This document shows, piece after piece, positions 54,608-64,000 of a stretch of DNA of 64,000 nt. Within the stretch, counting starts at the first letter, position 1; each line of letters opens with the position of its first letter. Under the pieces are notes generated by a model. The model ran no database searches. It was not told where the DNA came from and saw only the letters and a program-made list of their open reading frames with translations. The translations under genes and the position numbers were made by a program. Where the stretch lies: the NCBI GenBank assembly GCA_026168455.1, contig CM047427.1, forward strand, positions 46,292,558 through 46,356,557, read 5' to 3'. The DNA comes from Theocolax elegans. Taxonomy: Eukaryota; Arthropoda; Insecta; Hymenoptera; Cerocephalidae.

Positions 54608-55507
54608 GAGATTAGCGATACGCGTATTATTTATAATTAATAGTCTCAAAAATTAATTTTCAATATTTAAAAATTTTAAATTCAGTCGATATACGTGTAA
54701 AATTAAGAGATTTTATTTCGAGCATTTCGAGAGCGAACGGGCGCATTGTTTACGTTTCATACATTTCGAAAATATTCTTTTGAATCCTATATTATTTGAA
54801 TTTTAAATCGATTTTTCTTTCGATTTAATTTTAGCGTATTGCGAATTGAATTATATCGTGTTTTTTTTATTATTTATTTGTTTATTTAAATAATTATTAG
54901 CGAAACCGCGGAAAATAAAATTATTGTTTTTTAATAAGTTTTCGTAAGCTGTATAATCGCAATTTAGGTAGATTTAGTCCATTTCTCGTGCGTGTGTGTA
55001 AGTGTGTGATATACACGGTAAATATAAGTATTGTAGTGTATCGCGGTACATTTATGTATGTGTATGTAAGCGTGTGCGCAAATATAGTAAATTGATTTAT
55101 TAATTACTCAATTTAATTTTTTATTGTTATTATAATTTATTAAAATAATTTTTATAGCGTTTCTTCGCAATTTAAAATTTTGTTTTTTTAATAATTGTTA
55201 TCTTTTAACAATTTGTTTTTAAATTTTTTTAGACTTTGAATATTAAATTTATTAATTCAATTTAATTCTATTTTTGTAAATAATTGGAAAATTAATTTCA
55301 GCAAATTGCAGATTTGTAATATTTTGTTTTTTTTTTACAAATTAGTTGATTTTATTAAATTTATGGTGGTTAAGCGAATTTGCGTATAATTTAATAGCGG
55401 TTTGCAATGATTTTGTAATTTGTTTGATAAACTATTTAATTATGAGAATTTGTTTTGCCAATAAGGCCTAAAATTAAAATTTTATTTAATTTTTTTTATA
55501 ACTTAAA
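54608..55507 (+). other. E4 untranslated leader
   Basis: About 0.9 kb of AT-rich sequence before the gag ATG at 55508. No motif-bearing ORF. Confidence 0.6.
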
Positions 55508-57627
55508 ATGGCTTGTATGAACGAGTGTGATTTCGATCAAAATACGGAGTTAAGATCCAAGGATGGATTTTGAATCTAACATGCGATCAATTTGATTCTG
55601 TACTTGATCAGCTGGAATTGACGCGTAACGGTACGCCCTTTGTCCTTGTAGATAGGTTATATAGGCGCTTACGTTATCCAACTAGTAAGGATGATTTAGT
55701 TACGCGGACTCGTCGGGAACAAAGACTTTGCACCGTTTTGAAACATGCGAAATTTAGCGAAGAAGCGCAAGCACAGATTGCGCACCGACAATTTGAAAAC
55801 CTCAATCAAGCGGATGCCAATAGTTCGAAGTCAAATGACAATCAACATGCCGATTCCGATGCAGAATTGCAGCATAACGAGGGTAACGCGGGAAAAATCG
55901 CGGGAAACCTTGCTGAAAACGCGGCGGAAAACACTGCTGAAAATAATTTTAAATCAAATTTTGAATTGACTTCGACAAAAACACTAAACACGACTATACC
56001 GGTAAGACCAATTCCTACCATATCGACCGCGATGATAACGACCGTAACTACAACTATGTACTCGACGACGCAAGCAGCGAGAACGCATTTATAATCAAGA
56101 GGTGCGATACCAAAAATGGTATTTTCTTCAAAAGAAAATAATAAAATAGATAATGATATCATTTTATGTGCATTAGCTAGTGGCACAGTTTACAACGCTC
56201 CAAGGGGGTTAGCCCTGGAGTTGATTAAAGCGCAATCGCTTGCCTTTCAACAAGAGAAGGAATTGAATTCTCTAAGGCAGCAATTAGCAGATTTTGCGAC
56301 GAGTACGCAGCTTCCGACGCAAATTGTCAATCGAAAAGCAGCGAAAAAATCGCAAAAGTGTAATTTTTCAGGATACGTTTAATTTAAATTACTTTGAAGC
56401 TGACAAGAATCCGCAAGCACCTCAAACGTCAACGCACACACATGCGGAAATTAATTCGGATCCAAGTTTAAACGCAAACACGCCGTGTTTTCCGACTCCC
56501 ACGTCTAGCGACATACGTCAGTTTTCGTCTCTGCCAGGCGAAATGTGCCTGTAGTTACAAGTGATCAACTTACGTAACTCTTGTCGAATATGTCGACGAG
56601 AGCGCCTACACAGTTACATGACGTATGTCGCACTGTTCGCCAGTGGAATATTAAGTTTTCCGGCGGAAAGTGCGAAAGCATCGAGGAATTTATTTAGCGC
56701 ATAGAAGAATGTCGCAAGTTAGCGCATATTTTCGACGCGGATTTACTGAATGCTTTCTCGGTGCTGTTAACTGGCGTAGCGCTACATTGGTGTCGCCAAT
56801 CGCGGAAAGATTAGAATACTAGGGCTGACTTTTGCAATGATGCTCGACGATGTTATGGCGTTGAGCAGAACTTTCGGCAGCGCTTAATGGCGGAAGCGCA
56901 AGCACGCAAGCAGGGTAGAGAAGAGCCTGCTCGTGATTACATTTTTGCTTGTTAACCATATTTAGCAGAGTGGATGCGCCTCCGAGTACGCAGTTTCAGC
57001 TAGACTAGAAAAGATAGGTTTGTACAGATAGCTCGTCAGGCAGAAGAGCTTCTCGAGAAAGAGCCGAATTTTCCCGCGTCTTCGCCACCAGAAAAGAGCG
57101 TTCTGCCTTCTATGGCTTATAAGCAGCCAGATGCCAGAGGTAAGAAGGGCGGAAAAGCTGCTAGCGATGATGTTACGGTAAAAGTAGCGAATATCGCAGA
57201 ACCTACGATGGAAAATTTGACCAAACTCTTAGAGAAGATGCTAGATGAGATATTTAGCAAATTTGCGAACTCTGTTGCGAATTCCGCTAATAAGAAAGGC
57301 CAAAACGTGCGTAACTCACATAAACCAGGTGCGCCGAAAAGAGCAAAGAATGTCTCTGGTAAGCCATCTGGCGTGACTAGTACCGAGAGGAAGTATGACG
57401 GTAAAAATAAATCATCCAATACTCTTAGAAAATCCGCGCGTAGTCGCAACCGCGATAAGAAAGCAGGTCCCAAGGAGCGTGTGTACTGCTATCGCTGCAG
57501 TTGGCTTAGGTATATCAAGACGGATTGTCCTGAGTGCTCGGAAAACGAGAGAAGGGGCGAGTATATAAGATCCCTACCGCCCCAATTATTAGCGAGACCT
57601 CTGGTGTGGATGAAATTCCATCAGTAA
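55508..57627 (+). pseudogene. gag: E4 gag (several frame breaks)
   Basis: It starts ATG 55508 (MACMNE), then in another frame LTCDQFDSVLDQLELTRNG and LVDRLYRRLRYPT, the same N-terminal domain as E1 and E3. The middle (56094-56560) is polar. The capsid-like region at about 56640-56960 reads KFSGGKCESIEEF and QARKQGREEPARDYI with stops. The last frame (57112-57627) is Lys-rich and ends in CYRCSWLRYIKTDCPEC, again with tyrosine for histidine plus CPEC. At least three frame changes. Confidence 0.8.
57519..57525 (+). promoter_or_regulatory. E4 gag/pol border, decayed slippery site
   Basis: Gag codons TGC TCG GAA AAC lie about here (position within about 20 bases) and give G GAA AAC, one base from G GGA AAC. 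The protease-side frame (57534 onward) is -1 to gag. A decayed shift site is inferred from E1. Confidence 0.4.
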
Positions 57628-57989
57628 ATGCGCGAACGGGGAAAATGCCCTCGCTTTTGCCTGTCGGAATTGACAGACAATCAGCGGAAAAAGGCGTTTG
57701 CGATTCTTGCGCCGGAACGCCAGTTGAGGAAGAAACTCCACAGTCTACTCACCGGTGGCTGCAGATCGGAATCGGTGAATTCCGCATACGCGCTTTGTAC
57801 AATTCAGGGGTGGTTCGCACCGTTATTAATTCCTTAGGATTGCAAATTGCAGCAACCATAGGAAAACCGCCTTACATCGGACCAGGTGCTCGACTCACTA
57901 ACGGCCAACGCGGTCCAATACTTGTACGTTTAGAGCTGACGTTTGATTTAGCGAATGAACGCCATTACTTGAATGTTTTAGTAAGTTAG
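57534..57989 (+). pseudogene. E4 protease, catalytic Asp lost
   Basis: A -1 frame linker then WLQIGIGEFRIRALYNSGVV at the place of DTGA. Asp is Asn and the triad is NSG. NSLGLQIAATIG follows. It stops at 57989 without a full C-terminal half. Inactive by sequence. Confidence 0.8.
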
Positions 57990-58001
57990 TGCCCAGTAGT
58001 C

Positions 58002-58584
58002 ATGGTGCGGAAATCAAACGGTACCAGTAGATTCTGCATCGACTACCGTAAGCTCAATTTCGTCTCGAAGACCTGGGCTTATCCGCTTCCCTATATGGAG
58101 ATTATTTTGCGTAAACTCCAAAGGGCACGCTACATAAGTACGCTCGATTTATCAGATCAGATTCCGATGAAAAAGGGATGGGAACATCTGACGGCTTTCA
58201 CAGTGCCCGGTTTCGGCTTATATGAGTTTACTCGGATGCCGTACTGTGTGGTGGGGGGGGGGGGGCGCTACGTTTCAACAGCTGATAGATAGAGTGATAG
58301 GTCCTGATCTTGAACCGTACGCGTTTTTGTATCTCGATGACGTCATTATAGTCACCGAGTTGTTGGAAGAGCATCTCAAATGGCTTGAGCATGGCTTAAA
58401 GCGGATTTCCGCCGCGGATCTTACGATAAGCCGTGAGAAAAGCGAATTTTGCCGCAACGAGGTTAAGTATCTCGGAGTGTTGGCGAATCGCGATGGATTT
58501 CGCTCTGATCCGGACAAGATAGCGCCGATCATGGATTACCCCGCGCCAACTAACCTCAAAAAGCTACGCTCTTTCATGGTATAG
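58002..58584 (+). pseudogene. E4 reverse transcriptase, frameshifted at a poly-G run
   Basis: MVRKSNGTSRFCIDYRKLNF, YISTLDLSDQI and TAFTVPGFGLYEFTRMPY are in one frame. Then 13 consecutive G (58253-58265) occupy the place of the FGLANAG motif, and the next frame has FQQLIDRVIG and LYLDDVIIVTE with intact YLDD. A stop follows at about 58582. Confidence 0.85.
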
Positions 58585-59311
58585 GAAGTTTTTAGAGGAA
58601 TTTGCTACGCTTGCGGAACCACTTACCAAGTTAACAAAGAAAAATATTAAATTTGAGTGGAACGAGGAACAACAGTTCGGTTTTGAAGAAATCAAAGCGT
58701 TGATAGCGTCTGCGCCTATCCTCCATCGGCCATCTTTCGAGCATCAGTTCGTTATTCAGACTGACGCTAGCGAGACTGGCTTAGGAGCGGTTTTAACGCC
58801 AACTATCCACGGAGAAAAGCGAGTACTTAGTTTCGCCAGTCGTACGTTAAACGCGGCGGAACGTAACTACTCGGTTACCGAACGAGAGTGCTTAGCTGTA
58901 TTATGTGCCGTAGAACATTTCCGCTCATATGTAGAAGGTTGTCGCTTCAAGGTTATAACTGACCACAGCAGTTTAAAATGGCTGTGCAACATGCGTAATC
59001 CTACTGAACGCTTAGCGCGTTGGGCACTTAAGCTCCAAAACTACGATTATGAGATCGAACATCGTAGAGGGTCTCTTAACGTTGTGCCTAATGCCCTCTC
59101 TCGTGCATTCGAAGGTGACTCGGATTTTGACATCGCTACAGTGAGTTTGCCATACGACATTCAAGATGAGTGGTATACGCAAAAATTTGCGAATGTCAGC
59201 GGAAATCCGGAAAAATTCCAGGACTGGAAGGTGCTTGGAAGCAGATTGTATTATTATAAGCCTGGCCCTGCCAACGATGATATTTTGAAGACGAAGACGC
59301 TTGGAAACTAG
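58585..59311 (+). pseudogene. E4 RT thumb and RNase H
   Basis: In pieces LTKLTKKNIKFEWNEEQQ, then an open frame from 58700: FVIQTDASETGLGAVL, RNYSVTERECLAVLCAVEHF, VITDHSSLKWLCNM and VPNALSRAFEGD. The RNase H acidic residues are present. It loses frame near 59290. Confidence 0.85.
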
Positions 59312-60112
59312 CGATACCGCAAGAGAAACGCCAACAAGTTCTCTGCGAGAATCATGATGAGCCAACTGCTGGACATCTTGGCCGAAGCAAAACGCATCAG
59401 CGGATAGCGCGATACTATTATTGGCCTGCGATGCTTAAAGATATCGCCGAATTTGTGCGGAATTGCTCGATTTGCCAACAATGTAAAGTGCCACAGCAGG
59501 CTCCTGCAGGTCTCATGGGAAAACGTGTTATTTCGCGTCTATGGGAAATCGTTGCAGGTGATATCATGGGACCGTTTCCGCGTTCTTCGTATGGATTTGA
59601 ATATCTTTTAATATTCATGGACTTATTCACTCGTTGGATAGAGTGTATCCGTATACGGAAAGCAAACTGGCATGCCATTCGGCGCAAGCTGAATGAGCGC
59701 GTTTTCATGCGTTTCGGCGTACCTGATGTTTTTTATTCCGATAATGACACGGAGTTTAAGAATGCTGTTATAAAGCGATTCTTAGCTGAACACGGTGTGG
59801 TTCATTCTACGATTCCGCTTGACCATGCTCAGGCGAATCCTGTAGAACGCTACGATAAACACGATTATTTCTTCGTTTATCGAGGCGAATCATAAAACAT
59901 GGGACGCTCATGTTCGCGTATAATACCGCCGTGCAAGATTCTACCGGCGCAAGTCCTGCTATCCTAAATATGGGAAGAAACCCCGTTCCGACGAAAAACT
60001 TGCGGAAAACAGAAGATCGAGCCGTCGCAGCAGCTGTTTTGGCGTATGCAAACGCTGCCAGAGCTGCAAGCTCAAGCTGCTGAACGAGCGACATATGCAC
60101 AAGCACGTCAGG
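59312..60112 (+). pseudogene. E4 integrase, truncated
   Basis: The finger region ends CSICQQCKVPQQAPAG. The core has IVAGDIMGPFPRS, YSDNDTEFKNAV (D for G in SDNGTEF) and HAQANPVER. After 59895 the frame is lost, but ATGRNPVPTKN-like sequence and the helical AQAAERATYAQARQA tail can be read to about 60112. There the sequence changes to a LINE. Confidence 0.82.
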
Positions 60113-61803
60113 CCTTGAATAAGGTATATAAGTGGTGTTAAGGAGGTGGGCTATCGGTAAATCCGGAAAAAACCGAAGTTATGGTGTTTTCACGAAAGTG
60201 TAAGTGGAAAACAAGCATAAAACCCCTCGAATATGGAGGAAAACGGCTAGAAATAAAAGAAAAAGCTAAATATCTGGGTGTCATTTTTGACAGTAAGTTA
60301 AACTGGAAAGAACACCTAGAGAATCAGTGTAATAAAGTTATAAGAGTTATATGGCAAACACGTAGAGCTCTGCACTTGAACTGGGGTCTAAAACCAGAAA
60401 CCATGATGTGGATTTACACAGCAATCCTGAAGCCAAAGCTCACGTACTCAGCAGTGATTTGTTGGAAGCGAGCTGGTTTTAAAACTGCAAACCAGATGCT
60501 GGAGCGGGTACGGGGACTGGTCTTGCGATGTATCACCAATTCTCTAAGAGCCACCCCGGTACATGCTATGGGGGTCATAACGAATATTGAGCCCTTTGAG
60601 CTCACTCTTAAGGCAGAAGCCATTAAAGGATACTTAAGAATTAGAAATCTCTTAAATCGACGGGCGGAAAGAGGACTCTTCAGTACTCTACCGCGAAATC
60701 TAAGAGAAAACTTATATGAGGGAACTGATAGATGCAACATTGAGTTCCTATTCGATAAAAGATATAGAGTCAGCCTGCCTAGCAAAGACGACTGGAGTGA
60801 AGGACGAGTTAGGGTGCCGGAGGGCAAAGAACTCTGGTACACTGATGGATCCAAAAATATCCAGGGAGTCGGAGCAGGGGTGTATCGCAGAACGAATGGG
60901 AGAGGTATAATAGACTCCCTAAAGGAACACATTACTATTTCCCAAGCGGAAACATTTGCAATCCTGCAATGTGCTAAAGCGGCACAGGAGAACTGCAAAG
61001 ATGCTGAGATATATATTTTCTCGGACAGCAGAACTGTGTTACAGAATCTGAATGGTTACACCACTAAGTCCAGCCTAATTTGGGAATGTCACAAGACACT
61101 AAATAGGCTGGCAGAGTCAAATAAACTGCTAACGCTAACATGGATACCAAGTCATGTAGGTATACGTGGTAACGAAATAGCTGATGACCCAGCAAAGATA
61201 GCTACCAATGGAAAACATGTAGAACCTAGCCTGACGGTGAAAATGTCACATAGCCGTCTCACAGAATTACTAAGGGAATGGCTGGTTTAGGAACACCAAT
61301 GAGCATGGATAAAAACTGCAGGATGCAGACAAGCTAAAGCCATACTCGAGAATGCAATAAGCAGACGCTGGGAAGAAGGGCTTAAGAAACTTAACAGAAA
61401 CACAGCACGCAAATTAATGAACATACTCACTGGACATGAAATTTGCGATATCATAGGTATAAAATGGGACTGGAAACAGATCCATTATGCCGAATGTGCA
61501 AAAAGGCAAACGAAACACCACTACATGTACTAAGTGAAGGCCTCAGAGTTATGACAAAAAGATGGCGCCTTACAGGTGAATTTCTTATTAATTCAGGGAA
61601 TATCTCCAGTTGAGATGTCCAGAGAATACTAGCTATATGGCAGGGTCTTTGGGCGGTACCCGATAGATAAAACCAAGGACCCATTAGAAAACTCACCCAG
61701 GTGTAGCAAACAGGGCGCAAAGGGAATACCCAAGTGCCTGGCATAACCTGGTTAAATAAGGGAAGAATGCCAACTGAAAACTATAATAATAATAATAATA
61801 AAA
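60113..61803 (+). mobile_element. I-type LINE 3' fragment with TAA-repeat tail
   Basis: 5'-truncated inside RT. It carries the RT tail, RNase H and the post-RNase H zinc segment, and ends in a TAA/AAT repeat (about 61779-61803) as I-clade elements do. It cut the E4 integrase. Confidence 0.8.
60181..61290 (+). pseudogene. I-type LINE RT C-terminus and RNase H
   Basis: A 369-codon open frame, with earlier codons (GLSVNPEKTEV) in the same reading just upstream. It has AKYLGVIFDSKLNWKEHL and KLTYSAVICWKRA (RT thumb and tail). RNase H shows LWYTDGSKNIQGVGAGV, SQAETFAILQCAKAA, YIFSDSRTVLQNL and WIPSHVGIRGNEIADDPAK. Three acidic catalytic residues are visible. A stop after REWLV is followed by DPLCRMCKKANETPLHVLSE near 61470-61540, a Cys-His segment in broken frame. 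Confidence 0.88.
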
Positions 61804-61885
61804 TATTGATTAATTATTATTTATGGTTAAGCTTCCTCATAGACCACAACTTAAATATAAGTTCCAATATTATGGTATTAGAATG

Positions 61886-61970
61886 GACGAGATAGCCGAA
61901 AGTGTTAAGGCGCACGGAAATACTTGCGCACTTCGAGACTCGGGATCAAATCTCCTGGGACTCATATTTT
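61886..61970 (+). ncRNA. tRNA-Ser-derived sequence (pseudogene or SINE head)
   Basis: It starts GACGAGATAGCCGAAAGTG and has TTAAGGCG. A long variable arm (CACTTCGAGAC) precedes a B-box-like GGGATCAAATCTCC. This resembles the serine tRNA plan with several mismatches in the stems. The acceptor stem does not close. T-rich sequence follows. Confidence 0.5.
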
Positions 61971-62152
61971 TCTAACGTATTTATTTATATATACCATAAC
62001 AACAGTGCATAATATAAACAAAACTTAATATTTAATTTTTATAAACAAATACTAACGTTACATTTTGCAATTACATGATGTATAACAAATGCAATTATGT
62101 ACGTTTAAAATGTATATTAATAATTTATTCAACGATAAAAATAAAATAAATA

Positions 62153-62713
62153 CCCTATCAGCACACAATGTCTTAAAAACGTTTAAATTACGTTGCGGCT
62201 AAAACCTTTGAACGTTAGAATTTAATACTTGAAAAACGTTTGAACTACGTTTAAATTTGGTTAAAATGTCCTCTTTAATTTTAGGAAAGTAATATTTTTT
62301 AACGTATTTCAAACGTATTTTTAACGTTGGATAAACAAAATTATCCGATGTATATTATTATGGAGCATGCGCAGTTGTTACTTATCAATTGTAGCTATGC
62401 GCAAATGCTATTTTTATATTTATTTATAAATATAAATCATTTATATGTGCAAAAATGACAATTGCGCATAGCTACAATTGATAAGTAACAACTGCGCATG
62501 CTCCATAATAATATACATCGGATAATTTTGTTTATCCAACGTTAAAAATACGTTTAAAATACGTTAAAAAATATTTTTTTCCTAAAATTAAAGAGGACAT
62601 TTTAACCAAATTTAAAGGTAGTTCAAACGTTTTTCAAGTATTAAATTCTAACGTTTAAAGGTTTTAGCCGCAACGTAATTTAAACGTTTTTAATACATTG
62701 TGTGCTGATAGGG
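62153..62713. mobile_element. Long palindromic MITE, TA target duplication
   Basis: CCCTATCAGCACACAATG at the left and its reverse complement at the right, flanked by TA (62151-62152, 62714-62715). The arms are about 250 bases each at high identity, around a roughly 50-base AT centre. They contain repeated TACGTTTAAA-like motifs. No ORF. TA suggests a Tc1/mariner-like mobiliser, unproven. Confidence 0.8.
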
Positions 62714-62715
62714 TA

Positions 62716-63780
62716 CATTATAGTAATAAAAACAACATTCTTATACAAAATTATGTGACAAGTGAATAAGGTCAATAAAATATGTATTTGAAATTATTAT
62801 CCCAGAAATGAAGGTATGTCTGTATAATCGGAAAAAAATAGTGGTACGCAGAATAATTCATTCAATTTGTTCAATAATGATAAAAATAATTAAATGGTAA
62901 GTATTATTAATTATTTAAAATAGTATGTGTGCACATATTTTTAAACAGTTCATTGATATATGAATAAGCAAATTGAAAAAAATATGAATTGCAAATTCCC
63001 TAGTAGAAACGTTAATGATTCGTTGGCTAATTTTTGGTTAATTTTAGAGTTAAAAACGTCACGCTATTATTATTTCGTTGTTAACAATAAAAATTGCTAT
63101 TTGTTCTACAAGATGCTATTTATTAGTTGTATTGTCTAAATATTTGTTTTTAAAATAATTAGTTTACGTTTTAAATGTGTAAATATTTAATTAATTAAAT
63201 TGCAAGTACATTTACAATGTTTTTTTAAATATTACAAATATTTTGTACTTTTTAATTTCAAAGCTAATAATATTTTTCATTTAAAAACCATTTCTGTATT
63301 TAATTTTCAAGAGATGTCTTCTGATGTGCTTTTACATTATTATAATGTTGAAACAAATAATAATTTCTTTTCTTTGACAATTAAAATTATTTTTCTTTTA
63401 TTACAAGATATGTTTTTTAATAATGATAATAATTATTGATAATAAATATTTGAATAAATTTTAATAAAAAAATAACGATATCTCACGTTATACGCAACGT
63501 ATTGTTTGCAACATTCGCTAATCGTGTTGTTAATTTGCGAACAATCTCTTCTTATTAATTCTCGCAATTGTACGAAAAAACGATAAGATATTATTCTGTT
63601 ATTAACAAACTTGAAAAGTTTGATGAATTTTGACAACTAAAAATTGTAATGCAGAAAAAAAGTTTCTTTTTCTTTATTTAAATTAACAAATGTTTTTTTG
63701 TAGACAAATATAAAAAATTAATTAAAAGTGCTTTCTCTTGTAGTAATTAGGAATGAAAAATATCTAACCCTGGCGGAAAT
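62716..63780. other. No recognisable gene
   Basis: Very AT-rich. The short ORFs at 63200-63439 and 63433-63636 are low-complexity and unsupported. Confidence 0.5.
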
Positions 63781-64000
63781 TGTATTTGGAAATAACTGCA
63801 AATAACTGCAAATAACTAAAATATTTAGTTGGGTTTGAGACACTAATAACTATTATTTGTAGTTATTTGTAGTTATTCACAATTATCAATAAATATCTGC
63901 AGTTATTAGCATTTCTCAAAAGTTATAACACAAAATTTGACAGATATTATAAAAGTTATTAGCAATTATTAGCAAATATTAGCAGTTATTATCTGTTTTT
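63781..64000. repeat. AATAACTGC tandem and inverted repeats at the window edge
   Basis: GCAAATAACT units near 63790-63825 recur inverted as AGTTATTTGT near 63855-63880, then as TTAGCA-rich units to the end. This may be one end of a foldback element cut by the window. Confidence 0.5.

Larger units (their letters stand above)
53787..60112 (+). mobile_element. Ty3/Gypsy element E4, 3' truncated
   Basis: A 5' LTR, primer site, leader, gag and pol in order, then loss inside the integrase C-terminus where an I-type LINE begins. Many frameshifts and stops make it the oldest Gypsy copy here. No 3' LTR is in the window. Confidence 0.88.

Overview
This window comes from an animal nuclear genome. It is almost certainly an insect, and my impression is a hymenopteran such as an ant, which is weakly supported. 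It is AT-rich and nearly every recognisable coding stretch belongs to a transposable element. I found no well-supported host protein-coding gene, no intact tRNA, no rRNA and no CRISPR. The window reads as a nested transposon graveyard with a few young copies.

Layout. 1-6415 (minus): Ty3/Gypsy element E1, with its gag-protease segment tandemly repeated about three times and a truncated LTR at its right end. 6416-8430: no gene recognised. 8431-10332: a gag fragment abutting a Helitron helicase relic. 10549-23125 (plus): complete 12.6-kb Gypsy element E2, with 1499-bp LTRs, ATAT target duplication, broken gag and pol, and an intact zinc-knuckle ORF after pol. 23151-23530: palindromic MITE. 23811-25215: BEL/Pao pol relic split by another MITE. 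27028-30057: two Penelope-like copies head to head. 30991-31216: tRNA-derived SINE. 31519-33905: two Helitron-like units, one carrying a 1.27-kb minisatellite. 34421-45053 (minus): complete young Gypsy element E3, with 1080-bp LTRs, ATAT target duplication, long gag and pol ORFs and a third ORF after pol. 45717-46605: a second head-to-head Penelope-type pair. 47184-47496: TTAA-flanked MITE. 47712-49678: internally deleted Jockey-like LINE. 50045-52159: non-autonomous LTR element related to E1. 52160-53786: non-coding, with a few splice-like signals. 53787-60112 (plus): Gypsy element E4, with its 5' LTR, degenerate gag and pol, and integrase cut by an I-type LINE (to 61803). 62153-62713: long palindromic MITE.

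Common themes. The Gypsy elements share terminal TGTNAC...GTTACA, a TGGCGCCCAAC-type primer site, insertion into ATAT, and a gag/pol border built as a -1 frameshift on a slippery heptamer. Three of them carry tandem duplications over or beside exactly that border. Two carry a non-envelope ORF in the env position, coding for a knuckle or cysteine-cluster protein. These shared oddities, rather than any one gene, are the most interesting signal here.
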